Of a DNA stretch of 64,000 bases, positions 11,478 to 23,066 are shown one piece after another. The translations under genes and the position numbers were made by a program. Every line of letters begins with the position of its first letter. Within the stretch, counting starts at the first letter, position 1. This DNA is from Dugong dugon. Its lineage: Eukaryota > Chordata > Mammalia > Sirenia > Dugongidae. The notes beneath the pieces were generated by a model, which searched no databases, was not told where the DNA came from, and worked only from the letters and a program-made list of their open reading frames with translations. The stretch is from the NCBI GenBank assembly GCA_030035585.1, contig CM057481.1:56057128-56121127 (forward strand). The letters are read 5' to 3'.

Positions 11478-11690
11478 GAGTACCTGGGTTGTGCAGACAG
11501 TTAATGTGCTCAGCTGCTAACTGAAAGGATGGAGAGTCCAGTCCCCCAGAGGCACCTCAGAAGAAAAGCCTGGCAATCTACTTCTGAAGAATCAGCTATT
11601 GAAAAGTCTGTGGAGCACAGTTCTACTCTGACACACATGGGGTCACCATGAATTGGAGCTGACTCAATAGCAACTGGTTTGGTTTTTTTG
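11478..11690 (+). mobile_element. AfroSINE, long subtype
   Basis: About 205 bp with the extra internal block GAAGAAAAGCCTGGCAATC and a GAGCACAGTTCTACTCTGAC segment. It ends in GACTCAATAGCAACTGG and a T-rich tail. Confidence 0.85.
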
Positions 11691-11699
11691 GTTGTGTTC

Positions 11700-13164
11700 T
11701 TTGATGCTTCCTTTTCTGTGTATTTAAATCTTTAAACAAAATGCTGGGCAAATTTTTTTTTTTTCTGTAGTCAATAATTGGCATATTTTTTTGTGATGAA
11801 TGCCTGAATCTATCTATATTTCTTTTCCCCCTCCTCAAGCTCCCTTTCCAGTTTTTGGCCTCAGAATTATCTTGGTATCCCCCTGGGTCATAGAAAGAAG
11901 TGCTGGAAAAATCCCTGTGCTGTAGAGTTGAGGTAATCTGATTCATTCCATTTCCTCTGCAGTAAATTTATTTCTAGTTTCTCACCTCACTCACACATGA
12001 ATCAGTTTTTTTCTTTTATCCTCTTCTCTGTTCCAAATTTATCCATCTTTCCCTACCAAGTTCCTGTGCCAGACACTCGGGTTTCCTTGTCTTACTGCAC
12101 TACCTTCCTCAGAAGCCTTCCATGGCTCCCTACTGCTTAGAGAACCAAGTCTAATCTTGCATTGGCCTCTAGGGCTTGCTTCCAGGACCCTTCCTCAGCT
12201 GAGCATCACACCTTCTCTGACCTTTCGCTTCAGCCAGGTCATTCACCGCCCACAGCCACAGCTTCTTTTGAGTCTTCCATTTTTCACATTTTGAGAGCTC
12301 TGATCCCTCGCAAGAGTACATAGCTTTCCACCGCTGAGTGGAGGAAAGTTTGTTTAAGGGACACTTTTAAAGATTAAAAAAGTATTTTAAATTTGATTTT
12401 AATTCTGTAAATATAACTAAACTCTGTCAACATTTATGTAACTTTTCAAGTCCTACAGCTGGGACTTTAAATTGAGAGTTTGGAACCGAATCATCTCTAT
12501 GTCCTCTCGTGGCAAACACCAAATATTCAGAAAATTCTGACTGATTGCTAATACTATGGTAAGACTCTCTGCAGCACTTATTAATCTAAAATGTTATTTA
12601 AACATGTGGTAGAGTAGGAGGACTTCGTGACAGGGAGGAAGAAAATCTCCATTCTCATACCTCCTCCTCACGCTGCTTAACCTTGAAGGTAGCTCTTGTT
12701 TTTATTTCTGGAACCATCTGCCTACTCTTTCTGCTCTTCAGAGTTGTTGGGACAATCTCAAGAGGAACAGTACGTGAAACTGCTTTGGAAAGTGAGAAAG
12801 TAACAAAGCTTCATACAGTTTTAAGGTGAGAATGTTTGGTGCAGAAAAGAATATAACATGCTCAGGCTTTGCTCCAACGCGTCCATCCATTCCAGTTTAG
12901 TGACAGTCTCTGACAAATAACCCATTTAGCTCTATTCCTTTCTCAGGACTGGCATCTTCTGATTTAAATAGCAAATGATTCTCCTAGATCACGAATCTAC
13001 CTTGCTTAGGTACTATTGGTTTTGACAGGATGATTGCATAGATTATTCCAGAATTGGGAATAGTGGCCCTATGTGTAGAGGACACTGTGTCTGGTCAGTT
13101 CAGCCAGTAATGAAATCAGCCTATGCCCTCATCACACCACATAGCATTTGCTCAACTGGGAAGA
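11700..13164. other. No gene seen; ancient repeat-like DNA
   Basis: I see no exon here. Around 12060-12330 the plus strand resembles an L2 3' region (GCCTTCCATGGCTCCC). The rest looks unique and is presumed TAFA4 intron. Confidence 0.4.
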
Positions 13165-13172
13165 GTTTTTAA

Positions 13173-13294
13173 CAGGGGCAGGTTAACCAGTAAGCACGGT
13201 AGGCACCAACTTACAGTAAGCAAGCTATGTTATAGGTTAGTAAGTAAACACATTTACCCCGTGCGTACCTTGCTTATTGAGTAAATCATCCCTG
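13173..13294. mobile_element. Short hAT-like MITE (122 bp)
   Basis: The ends are inverted repeats: CAGGGGCAGGTTAACCAGTA on the left, and on the right the complement of a CAGGGATGATTTACTCAATA end. The flanks GTTTTTAA (13165-13172) and GTTTTGAA (13295-13302) form an 8-bp duplication with one mismatch, as expected for hAT. A second copy lies at 47534-47665. Confidence 0.72.
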
Positions 13295-13389
13295 GTTTTG
13301 AACTGCTGTTACTTGCTTTTGCTGCAGCCTCTGTATAAGGAGTAGTTTCTGCAAGAGATCGCTGGTGTGAGGGAGGGGGGATATGTAAG

Positions 13390-13530
13390 GTAAGCTGTGG
13401 GCTCTAGCGTTCGACTGCCTCCATTCAAATACTGACAGGATCACTTTCAAACGCTGTAGCCTTGGACAAGCCACTTAACACCTCGGGATTTCATCTTTAT
13501 AAATTGCAGGAAAATAACCACTTTTACTGT
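13390..13530 (+). repeat. MIR SINE fragment
   Basis: Contains the MIR core pattern GCCTTGGACAAGCCACTTAA followed by TCATCTTTATAAATTG. Highly diverged, as expected for an ancient element. Confidence 0.65.
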
Positions 13531-13600
13531 AAGATTGAAATAAAAAAAAAAAAATGCAGCGAAGGCAATTAGCAGGACGTCTGGCTCTCAAAAAGGTACG

Positions 13601-13702
13601 TAGTCTGCTTCTGTAAAGATTACGGCTTTGGAAACATTATGGGGCAGTTCTGTCTGTCCTATAGGGTCGCTATGAGTTGGAATCGACTCAGTGGCAATAG
13701 GT
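13601..13702 (+). mobile_element. AfroSINE, 5'-truncated
   Basis: Only the tail half is present: TTTGGAAACATTATGGGGCA, TCCTATAGGGTCGCTATGAG and GAATCGACTCAGTGGCAATA. Confidence 0.85.
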
Positions 13703-14158
13703 ATTAGAAGTTCTAAAGCTTTGCTTGAACCTGAGTTGCTGTTTGAATTAGAAAAACAGGGCTAATACCCCCTTCACCCCAAACTGTGTCCTGTACCAGC
13801 CCATTGGCTGGGCTCACCCTTAAAGTCAGTCACCTTTTCTACCTTCTGACTCTGTGGGAATAACCAGCCAAAGTTGATGGTGTTTCCCTCTACTTCTCAG
13901 CCTCATTCCAAACCCAGGGTACTGGGGTGCTAGTTTGCGCTTCGTGGGCTTAAAACACAAATCATTTTACCGGCAGACTATTGTAGAGACTGTGAGTGAG
14001 GAGAAAGTGAATTCCATAGGTGAGCTAATTAGTCCAGAATGTAGAAATGTGACGGACTGTCAGCCCCACTCACTGTCAATTGGCTTCTAGAAATTGACTT
14101 CATTTGAATTTGATCGCTCACCACTTACTGGAAGGGCATGGAGAGATGAGCTCCATGT

Positions 14159-14348
14159 AACCAGTTGCAGTCAACTCTGACTCATGGCAACCCCATGGGT
14201 GTCAGAGCAGAACGGTGCTCCATAGGGTTTTCAATGACTGATTTATCAGACATAGATTGCCAGGCCTTTCTTCTGAGGCACCTCTGGGTGGACTCAAACC
14301 TCCAACCATTTTGTCAGCAGCCAAGTGCATTAACCATTTGCTCCAGCG
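14159..14348 (-). mobile_element. AfroSINE, long subtype
   Basis: Inverse orientation, from the tail CAGTTGCAGTCAACTCTGAC to the head GTGCATTAACCATTTGCTCC. It includes the long-subtype block CCAGGCCTTTCTTCTGAGGC. Confidence 0.83.
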
Positions 14349-14489
14349 AGGGGACTCCAAGCTCCATGCATGAAGGACATGTTTATTGCTGTTGACAACA
14401 AACAGCATCAGACTTAACAAATTTGCAATATTAATGCCCACCGTTGTACCCTGTGCCCAAAGATGCTGACCATAATAACAGCTAACATT

Positions 14490-14720
14490 TTTCTGAGAAC
14501 ACAGTGACAGGTCTAAAGTAAGCCGAGTTTCTCACAAAGGATTAGCTTTATCCTCATGACAGTTTAGGAAGAGGTTCTGTTTTTGTTCCCATTTTATGGA
14601 AGAAGAAACTAAGGTTGAGAGAAGTTAAATAACTAGTCCAATATCACTTAGAAATCAAGAAAGTAGCACAGCTAGATTCATACGCAAGCTTGAGATCTCT
14701 CACTTCCTGTGCTAAACTCG
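14490..14720 (+). repeat. MIR SINE
   Basis: MIR-like core: TCCCATTTTATGGAAGAAGA, GAGAGAAGTTAAATAACTAG and CACAGCTAG. Confidence 0.7.
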
Positions 14721-14842
14721 GGTAGCCAACTGCAAAAAACAAATATTTTGTAGAGTATAATGCTGATTGGATTATTTACATTTACTTAGGGTCAAACAAT
14801 TCTTACTAGTAATCTTTGAATTCAGTGTACTAACCCATATTG

Positions 14843-15024
14843 GGTTACAGGTAAGCACTTAGCTGCTAAATGAAAGGTTGGTGGTTTGCACCCACCTGGT
14901 GGCTCTGCTGAAGAAAGACCTGGTCATCTGCTTCCGTAAAGAGCACGGAAGATTCTTCGGGGTAGTGGTACTCTGTCACATGGGGTCACTGTGTTGAAAT
15001 TGACTCGATGCCACCTAACAACCC
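14843..15024 (+). mobile_element. AfroSINE, long subtype
   Basis: Diverged copy ending GAAATTGACTCGATGCCACC and TAACAAC, the RTE-type tail. It lies 75 bp upstream of the TAFA4 exon. Confidence 0.8.
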
Positions 15025-15031
15025 ATACTGA

Positions 15032-15298
<267 letters not shown>

Positions 15299-15299
15299 T

Positions 15300-18200
15300 A
15301 ACCCTGCCACTGAGAAAAAAACATTATTTTGTGTTGACAAACCTGACTTTCTCTAGGCTTGTGACAGGGCAGTGCCACCCTTTTCAGAAAGCTCATTTCC
15401 CAAAGTCACCCTTTGTGTCAGAATTTATAGGTTAGTGATTTGGTGGGTAAACTCGTTATTTTAGGCAGGGCCACTAAATTCATTTCAGTACCTGCGTGAG
15501 CCCAATTTAGAGTTAAGGTTTCAGAGCTGACAGAGCAGCGTATCAAAACACCATGCCAAGAATCCACATATAGATGATGTACTAAAGTAGAAAAACCTAC
15601 TGTCTTAAAGGAAATTTAATGGTGGAAGACTCCAATTCAAGTCTTAGAAGCCAGCAGTCTCCTTTCCAAATGATCCTTCTTCCAGTTCTGTCTACTCTCT
15701 TCAGCCAGAAACCTTCACGTCCAACTATTACTTCATCCTTGGGATTTTGCGTCTCAAGTCTGTCCACGACTCTGTCACCATACATAAAACCCTGTCCAGT
15801 CTGCCATCATGTCTGCCCTGGGCTCTTGCTCCCATCCAGTCTGTTCTCCACACCATGAGTATAGTAATCTTGTGAAATGCAAACCTCCTGAGCTAGTTCT
15901 CCCAGAAATCTTTCAGTGAGTTCCCCTTCTTCGTCCATTAGCCCCTGCACGGTCTGACCTGTGTATCTTGGCAAGCCACCTCCTCTCCACTCTTTCTGCT
16001 CCAACCACCACAGCCTTCTGTTGTCCTTCTTGCTTGGAAAGTGCGTCCCTCCCTTCCTTTCTGGTTAATCATCATTTCTTCAGGGAATCATCCCCTGACT
16101 GGCTTCATGAGTCCTGTACCTCTGAGCAGATTACTCTGGCTCTGTTTTACACTGCTTGGTATACCTATCTGCTTAACAGTAGAACTTTCTGTCCAGTAGG
16201 AGAGCTGGGGAGCTATGAGGTCAGGGCTTATGCCTATTTTTTCTTACCTGGCAGTCCCAGTGGCAGCTGAATGCCTCTGTAACTGTTTCTTGAATAAAAA
16301 TGAACATGACAGAGGTCATTCTGGGGTTATTAGAATTGGGCACACTGAAATGGAGTGACTCTGTGGTTGCTCTCTGTGCTTTGGATCCTTAAGAAATAAA
16401 AACAGAGTGAATAGCTTCTTGTCTTGCCTACATTGTCCCCTTTATAAAAATTCTGAATTACTGAACACTTAGTGTTCTTGTCCATCTTCAACAGCTAGGT
16501 CAAAAGCAGGCTAGTTCTCTTCCTAAGCATATGCATGAGATATTATAATAAATAAGATTCTATAAAATATGTATTTAAATGTACATATATAAATATATAA
16601 CATCACGAAATACAAGATTTTATAATTTAAAATAAAATTAAATAAAAATTAACTGACATTATCCTACCCAAAGTTGACAATACTGTAGTAAGTCAGTTGA
16701 TTAGTTCCTTATTACCTAGCTAAAATCATGATCTCAAAATCAAGACCCATTTTCAAAATTAATTTTGATTGCCAACTAACTTGACCTAGTTAGTAATAGA
16801 ATTGAGAGGAGTAGGAGAAATGACCTGGTATGTGCTTTTATATCCAGGGCAGTAGAATTTCATGGAATGGCTTGGTGGTGAAGAGGGAAGTTACGTTCCC
16901 TTCGTAAGCTACTCCCAATGAACTTCCAGTCTAAGTAAACCCATGTGCTTGCTAAGCAAACTTTGCCTTGGGATTAATTCTGTTGTCTCCACTCCATCCC
17001 TCCCTAAGCCTCTTTCAGCCATTTTTCCCTAAGTCCTTCCTAAATAAAAATCATGGAGCCGCCAGTGAACTAGGGTCTCACATTTACCAGTGATTAAAAA
17101 AATTTTTCTTTTATCGTATTTCTTGTAGACTAACAAACAACATTTTGGAAGATTGTATTTATATTGATTTCTACATATAAACAGAAAACAAGCTCATGAA
17201 CACCAAGTCAACTGTTCTGGAAAAGGATGTGTTTGAATTGTTCTCTTGGCATAGCGCCCTCTATTTATGTGTGTTTGGGGCATTTGCAGGAGGGAAACGT
17301 TGAGGGGTATTTTGGCTCTGTGTACTGGGAATTTAAGCTCGCTCTAGCCAAATCGTCCACAGTAGTGACACTTCATTTAGCACTTCAAAAAGTTGTAGGA
17401 ACAATACAGTTCCTCATGCCATCATGATACTTGGGCTGCTCTCCCCCCCCTTTTTTTTTAGTGATATGCCGCTTGAGAATAATCTCAAAATCATAAAACT
17501 TTGTTTCCTTTATTAATCCAAGCCATTGTGACTTGAACTGCATAAAACATTTTATGGCTTTTTATGGATCTTAGGCACATAGAGTAAATTTACTTGTGGA
17601 GCTGTGAGTGGCTTCCACAAAGAGCTTGGTGTCCACGGAAGCTCTGTTTTTTCTTAAAATCAGCACTGACCTTACACCACAGGTGAGGTAGTGGTCCTAT
17701 AAAGGGAACCCAATTGCCTCCCTCAGGAGGCTGTTAACTATATAACAAAACAGTCAGTTTTCCTTAAACAGTTCATGCACAGCAGCATCAAAACACGGAA
17801 AGGCTGAAAAGTAAGATTGTCTGCAGTAAGCTACCGATGTCAGAATTTTCTTTTCCATTTCAATGCAAATATGAAGAGTTAGCAGTCAGCTTGAGATATT
17901 AATAGCCTTAGATGAAAATAGGAAAATAAGAGGGGGGACAGTTCCCTAAGAGCCATCTTCTCTTTTCCAGGTATAAAAGATTGTCAGGAAGTTTATTCTG
18001 CCTCTGTAACTGTCAGCATCCCCAGAGAGGGTATAGCCCCTACTTCTTGGGGGAAAATATAACTCTGTCGTCCTGCCTCTGTTTTCCTTAATTGGAGTTT
18101 TGCTGCATTCTCTATGCTAAATAGTTCTTTCCTATTTGGAGTCGTCAGTATTAGGACTCCTAACCAGTGCATGATATTGTTGTAGCACCAAAGCCAAGCA

Positions 18201-18315
18201 TCTGTTAGGGCTTTTTTTGTTTGAGAGTAAAATAAAGGTAAATCAGTAAATCCCACTACATCTCAACCAGTGTTAGATTTTTTTCATGTTCTTTTTTAAG
18301 CCTCTGCCCAAGGGT
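15300..18315. other. Intronic stretch, no gene seen
   Basis: Mostly unrecognised sequence. An L2-like segment (C-rich, with CTTCTTGCTTGGAAAGTGCG) spans about 15790-16230. An AT-rich tract runs at 16545-16665, and a T run lies near 17450. No splice-bounded coding frame is visible. Confidence 0.4.
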
Positions 18316-18320
18316 GAAGA

Positions 18321-18535
18321 GCAGTGGTTCTCATCCAGAGGCAATTTTTCCCCCAGGGGACATCTGACAGTGTTTGGGGATGAGTTTGGCCATCGCATCT
18401 GGGAGGTACCATTGGCAACGAGTGGGTAGAGGCCAGGGATGCTGCTAAACATCCTACAATGCGCAGAAGAGTCCCACAGCAAAGACAACAAAGATTAACT
18501 GGCCCCAAATGTCAGTAGTGCTGAGATTAAGAAAC
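18321..18535 (+). mobile_element. MER20 hAT MITE
   Basis: Starts CAGTGGTTCTCATCCAGAGG and contains GGTAGAGGCCAGGGATGCTG and TAAACATCCTACAATGCGCA, ending in a terminal inverted repeat near GAGATTAAGAAACT. I recognise this as MER20. Confidence 0.88.
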
Positions 18536-18878
18536 TATTTTAGAGAATAGTATTTCTTTGCAAGCTTCCTACTGGATTCTCTTACTTTATTATGTTTCTT
18601 TTCTTAAAAGTTCTATTAAGTATGTAAATATTTCCAGTATTCCATATCAGAAAACTAGAGGAAGGAGTTAAGACTTTGAACAACAGGCTTTCTCTTCTTC
18701 TCCCTGACCCTCTAAGATGACCCGTTTCTGTTATGTATCTTCCTCAAATGGCTCTCTGATTGATACTTTCCTCTTTGGCTCTTGGGCAACCGCTAGGGAT
18801 TGTCTCCATCCTTTTTTTGCCTACAGTGTCATAATGATTTAATAGTATCAATAGCTCCCACTACCCATCTGTCATACT

Positions 18879-19232
18879 TCGGTGGCTTGTGTATTGCTCT
18901 GATGTTGGAAGCTATGCCACCAGTATTTCAAATACCAGCAGGGTCACTCATCGTGGACAGATTTTAGCAAAGCTTCCAGACCAAGACAGACTTAAGAAGA
19001 AAGACCTGGTGATCTACTTCTCAGAATTAGCCAATGAAAACCCTGTGTGGATCACAACAGAATATTGTCCGATATAGTGCTGGGAGATGAGCCTCCTAGG
19101 TTGGAAGGCAACAATGGACTCAAGCATGCCAGCGATCAAGAGGCTCGTAGAGGACCAAGCAGTGCTTTGTTCTGTTGTACACAGGGTTGCAATCGAGTCA
19201 GAGCTGACTTGATGGCAACAATCAACAACATA
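18879..19232 (+). mobile_element. Short internally deleted RTE derivative
   Basis: The left 250 bp match the leader of the RTE at 1-1935 in inverse orientation (GAAGCTATGCCACCAGTATT, GATATAGTGCTGGGAGATGA). It then passes directly into the RTE/SINE 3' end (GGGTTGCAATCGAGTCAG, GATGGCAACAATCAACAAC). All coding sequence is missing, so it is a non-autonomous derivative with both termini. Confidence 0.75.
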
Positions 19233-19479
19233 GCACTTTAACAAGTCTCTCTCAAAAAATTCCACAGATTTCCAGAGAGACGTACCTTCTTCTGGTCAGT
19301 GGGGGCTACAGCCTTGGTCCCTGCTGTCATCTGCCCCAGATCATCATCCTCTCCTCTTGAGGCTGCTGTCCCCTCCCTCTCTGTTACCCTGGATGACCTG
19401 ACTTCCTCCATGACCCAAAGCACCATGAAAGCCTGCGGGTAAATTAGAACAGAATATATAGTCTCCTGGTCCTTTGGTA

Positions 19480-19632
19480 GGAGCCCTGGTGGCGCAGTGG
19501 TTAAGAGCTTGGCTGCTAACCACAAGGTCAGCAGTTTGAATCCACCAGCCACTCCTTGGAAACCCTACGGAGCAGTTCTACTCTGTCCTATAGAATCCTT
19601 AAGAGTTGGAATTGACTCGACGGCAGTGGGTT
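19480..19632 (+). mobile_element. AfroSINE, short subtype
   Basis: An almost consensus copy: GGAGCCCTGGTGGCGCAGTG to GACTCGACGGCAGTGGG. It is flanked by the 13-bp duplication TGGTCCTTTGGTA at 19467-19479 and 19633-19645. Confidence 0.95.
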
Positions 19633-20123
19633 TGGTCCTTTGGTAAGCGATACAAAATAAAGAATACAAACAACTTGGGATGGGCCTTCACTGTAATCAC
19701 CAAACAGGTCATGTACTCCCCCACCACACAGACTTCTTCCTCTCCTTCCTCTTATAAAATCCCACGCATCTTTCAAGGTGCAGCTGAGATGGCTCCTTTA
19801 CCCTAAAGTTTTGTCTTCCCTTTCCCCTATAGCTAGAGCTTGAAATACTCAGGGTATCCTGTTGCGTGGGACTGGAGCTATTATTGGTATGTTAGCAACT
19901 TTGTATCCTTCAAAAACCAAAATAGCAATGAACCTTCCATATACAACAAGCATAATAATAATTCCAAAGGAAAAGAGATCTGAGAGTATCTTGATGTCCA
20001 GCTTTCAGTGTAGAGAAGACTCCACAATGAGCTGGACACGGAGAATGTGCCACCTCAGATAAGATGCTTTTGGAAATTATACCCTACAATGTAGATTGAT
20101 ACTTAACTGTAAATACCTTTATA

Positions 20124-20315
20124 CAGTGAAACCTGTGAGAGCCAGAACTCAATGGGACTGCCTTGTTTTTCCAGGTCTTGCAATTTTCCGCCTTTGACAG
20201 GGCACAGTCTTACTGCTTTTCTATTTATTGTTCATTTTAGTGGAAAATAGTTGAGTTTCCCTTCTCTCACAGGTTTCCCACCTTACACAGGTTCCGGCTT
20301 TTGCAGGTTTTACTC
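20124..20315. mobile_element. TIR DNA transposon MITE (192 bp, TA target)
   Basis: Starts CAGTGAAACCTGTGAGAGCC and ends with the inverse of a GAGTAAAACCTGCAAAAGCC end. TA dinucleotides flank both ends (20122-20123 and 20316-20317), pointing to a Tc1/mariner-Tigger type element. Confidence 0.65.
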
Positions 20316-20384
20316 TACTTCTAGGGTGTTATATAGATGCGCAATCCAGAAAGGGCCAACGTGAGAATAGCCAGTGTTTCCTGT

Positions 20385-20945
20385 GTGCTAACCACACGAG
20401 AGGTGCTGGGCCAGGCACTTCAGTTCACATATTTCACTCCACTGAAGGGGCAGGTACTATTTTTTTTTTTTATTGTACTTCAGGTGAAGGTTTACAGAAC
20501 AAATAGTTTCTCATGAAACAGTAGTACGCATATTGTTTCGTGACATTGGTTAACAACTCCACGAGATGTCAACCCTCTCCCTTCTCGACCTTTTTTTTTT
20601 TTTGGTAAAAATATACATAGCCTAAGATACACCATTTCAAAAATTTCTACATGCACAGTTCAGTGACATCAACTACACTCTTCCAGTTTTGCTGCTATTC
20701 TCACTTTAGATGAAGGTTTACAGAACAAAACAGTTTCTCATTAAACAGTATACATATTCCCCTATGACAACCTCACAACACATCAACACTATCCTTACTC
20801 AACCTTGGGTTCCCCATCACCAGCTTTCCTGTCCCTTTCTGCCAGGGGGTACTATTAGCTTCATTTTGCAGATGATGAAGCTAAAGCAAAGAGAGAAAGT
20901 AACCCCCCATCTCACAAAACAGCCAACTCCATCATTGGTTCGGTT
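20385..20945 (+). repeat. MIR SINE split by an L1 3' fragment
   Basis: GTGCTGGGCCAGGCACTT before the insertion and TTCATTTTGCAGATGATGAA after it form one MIR-like element. The L1 piece at 20462-20847 interrupts it, with GGTACTATT repeated on each side. Confidence 0.75.
20462..20847 (-). mobile_element. 5'-truncated L1 (3' UTR only)
   Basis: 386 bp of the L1 3' UTR in antisense orientation, with the poly(A) as T run at 20461-20472. The target-site duplication GGTACTATT is at 20453-20461 and 20848-20856. Its flank from about 20848 to 20928 reappears inside the L1 at 36.2 kb. Confidence 0.9.
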
Positions 20946-20989
20946 GTTCAAACCAAAGACCTAGGAGCTACTGTTTCTCTCACATCCTC

Positions 20990-21250
20990 ATCCTCTTTGT
21001 CAGCAGACCCTGCTGGCTTCACCTTCCATCACTCCGGCCACAGTGATCCCTCTAACTTGGTGTTCGTCATCTCATCTCTGCCCCTTAGTCAGAGAGAGGC
21101 CTGACTCTTTGCATTCACCTTTCCCTCTGCCTGCAAATTCTTCCCCTAATCAGGGATCCCTTCCATACTTCCTTCAATTCTCTCCTCGAATAGGACGTAA
21201 GGTCCCTGGAGTTGAAGCTGACTCTAGTGAAACTGACAACTGCAATGTAA
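20990..21250 (+). repeat. L2 fragment
   Basis: A C/T-rich L2 3' pattern, with GGCTTCACCTTCCATCACTC and CTTTGCATTCACCTTTCCC. Another L2 3' piece flanks the hAT element at 21500-21990. Confidence 0.5.
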
Positions 21251-21272
21251 CAACCTCCCTACTCTAGTACTG

Positions 21273-21475
21273 AGGCGCCCTGATGGAGCGGTGGTTAAAG
21301 CACTCGGCTGCTAACCACAGGGCCTGCAATGTGAACCCACCAGCTGCTCCAAGTGAGAAAGATGTGGCGGTCTGGTTCCGTAAAGATTTACATCCCTGGA
21401 AACCCTATGGGGCAATTCTGTTCTGTCCTGTAGGGTTGCTATGAGTCGGAATCAACTTGATGGCAGTGGATTTTT
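21273..21475 (+). mobile_element. AfroSINE, long subtype
   Basis: GCGCCCTGATGGAGCGGTGG head, then an internal GAGAAAGATGTGGCGGTCTG block, and a tail of GAATCAACTTGATGGCAGTG. Confidence 0.88.
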
Positions 21476-21592
21476 CTTTTCTTGTTTACTTCCATTATTT
21501 CTATTCTCCATTACACTGCTTCACGTTTCTCCACAGCACATATCACCTTCTGACATACTGTTTACTTGTTTATCCAACCATTTACTCTAGAA

Positions 21593-21929
21593 CAGGGGTC
21601 AGCAAACGAAGCCATGAGGGCCAAATCCTACCCCTGGCCTGTTTTTGTATGACCCGTGAGCTAAGAATGGGTTTTACATTTTTAAATGGTTGAAGAAAAA
21701 TCAAAAGGAGAATAATCTTTCATGATACATGACAGCTATATGAAACTCACATTTCAGTGTCCATAAATAAAGTTTTATTGGAACATGGCATGTCAGTTTG
21801 GTTACACATAGCTTTGGCTGCTTACATACTAAAATGGTGGAGTTGAATAGTTCCAGCAGAGACTGTATGGCCCACAACACTAAAAATATTTACTATCTGT
21901 CCCTTTACAGAAAAGTTTGCCACACCTTG
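21593..21929 (+). mobile_element. hAT-type MITE with perfect 8-bp duplication
   Basis: Starts CAGGGGTCAGCAAACG and ends with the inverse pattern TTTACAGAAAAGTTTGCC. The 8-bp direct repeat CTCTAGAA lies at 21585-21592 and 21930-21937. Diverged copies occur at 31981-32676 and 45240-45388. Confidence 0.88.
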
Positions 21930-21989
21930 CTCTAGAATATAGCTTCATGAGGACAGGGTTTTTGTTTTGCTTACTGTGATATACCCAGT

Positions 21990-22695
21990 ACGAACAGAAT
22001 AGTGGTTATATTGTTGAATACATAAGTAAAGGTCATATGTTGGTTAATAGCAAAGCTTAGGTTTGAATAAATACAGGATTGGGTCTAAACACGAGGCATG
22101 GTCTTAAGTATTATGCTATCAAATAATGTAATTTACTTTTAAATATTTTCATGGTATAGACATTTTAATGTTTTGTTTTTTTTCTCACTGAGCTGGTGAA
22201 TTGACTCTCTCTAACCTATAAAAATCAAAATATAGACGCAGCTATTCTATTTTCTTAGACAAAAAAATAATGGTCTTGGATGTTTAAAAACAAAAAGCAA
22301 TAAAGCTTCATAATGGTTGTATGTTACCAGTAAATACAGTAGTTTTATAAAATAACCTATTCTAAAAAAGGAAAGTTAACTACATTAAAAAAGTAGTAGA
22401 GTCAACATACCCAGATTTTAATCAACATTCATTGGAAATGTTTGTAGCGACATTAACAAAGCATGCTTCATATGCATGAATTAACTAGATGGCTGATGGG
22501 ATTTTTATAACCCATGAAATACAAAGGAAAAACAAAGCTAGGGTGCAGAACGCCATGATACAGAAGCCTTTGTGCTTGTTTTCTTGCAACATAAAAGAAA
22601 TGTAAAGATGAATTTGATCTGAATACTTGGAGAGGTTGGTTACAGGTAAAGGTACAAACTATCACTAGACACACATGACTCAGGGATGTCTGGGC
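21990..22695. other. Intronic AT-rich stretch, nothing recognised
   Basis: AT-rich unique-looking sequence with no coding frame or repeat that I can name. Confidence 0.4.
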
Positions 22696-22698
22696 CCT

Positions 22699-22873
22699 AA
22701 ACCAAAACCAAACTTGTTGCTGTAGAGTCGATTCTGACTCAGAGGGACCCGATAGTAGCAGGAAAACCAGTTGATCGCCAGGCCTCTCTTCTGAGGTGCC
22801 TCTCAGTGAACTCCACCCACCAACTTTTCAGTTAGCAGCTGAGTGCTTTAACTGTTTGTACCACCCAGCGATC
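22699..22873 (-). mobile_element. AfroSINE, long subtype, inverted partner
   Basis: Inverse copy from tail (AACTTGTTGCTGTAGAGTCG) to head (GAGTGCTTTAACTGTTTGTA). It forms an inverted pair with the fragment that follows. Confidence 0.82.
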
Positions 22874-22876
22874 CTA

Positions 22877-22978
22877 CCTGCAAGAAATCAGCCTTTGTAA
22901 ACCCAGTGAGCACAGTTCTTCTCTTACACACACGGGGTCTCCATGAGTCAGAATTGACTCAATGGCAATGTTGGCTTT
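22877..22978 (+). mobile_element. AfroSINE 3' fragment
   Basis: GAGCACAGTTCTTCTCTTAC through GAATTGACTCAATGGCAATG. It is the tail half only, 77 bp upstream of the TAFA4 terminal exon. Confidence 0.85.
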
Positions 22979-23054
22979 TTTTCGGTTTAGTAGCACGAAG
23001 TGTTCCCCTTGCTGGTGTGGAGTATTGAGTGCTCACTTATTACATTTGTTTTAG

Positions 23055-23066
23055 GTGACACGGTAG
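23055..23066 (+). CDS. TAFA4: TAFA4 terminal exon, last three codons and stop
   Basis: Immediately after TTTGTTTTAG the exon reads GTG ACA CGG TAG, giving Val-Thr-Arg-stop. This is the C-terminus I recall for TAFA4 (KTTKVTR), and the reading phase agrees with the exon at 15099-15223, which ends on a complete codon. The very short coding part explains why an ORF search alone misses it. Confidence 0.9.
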   Translation: MTR

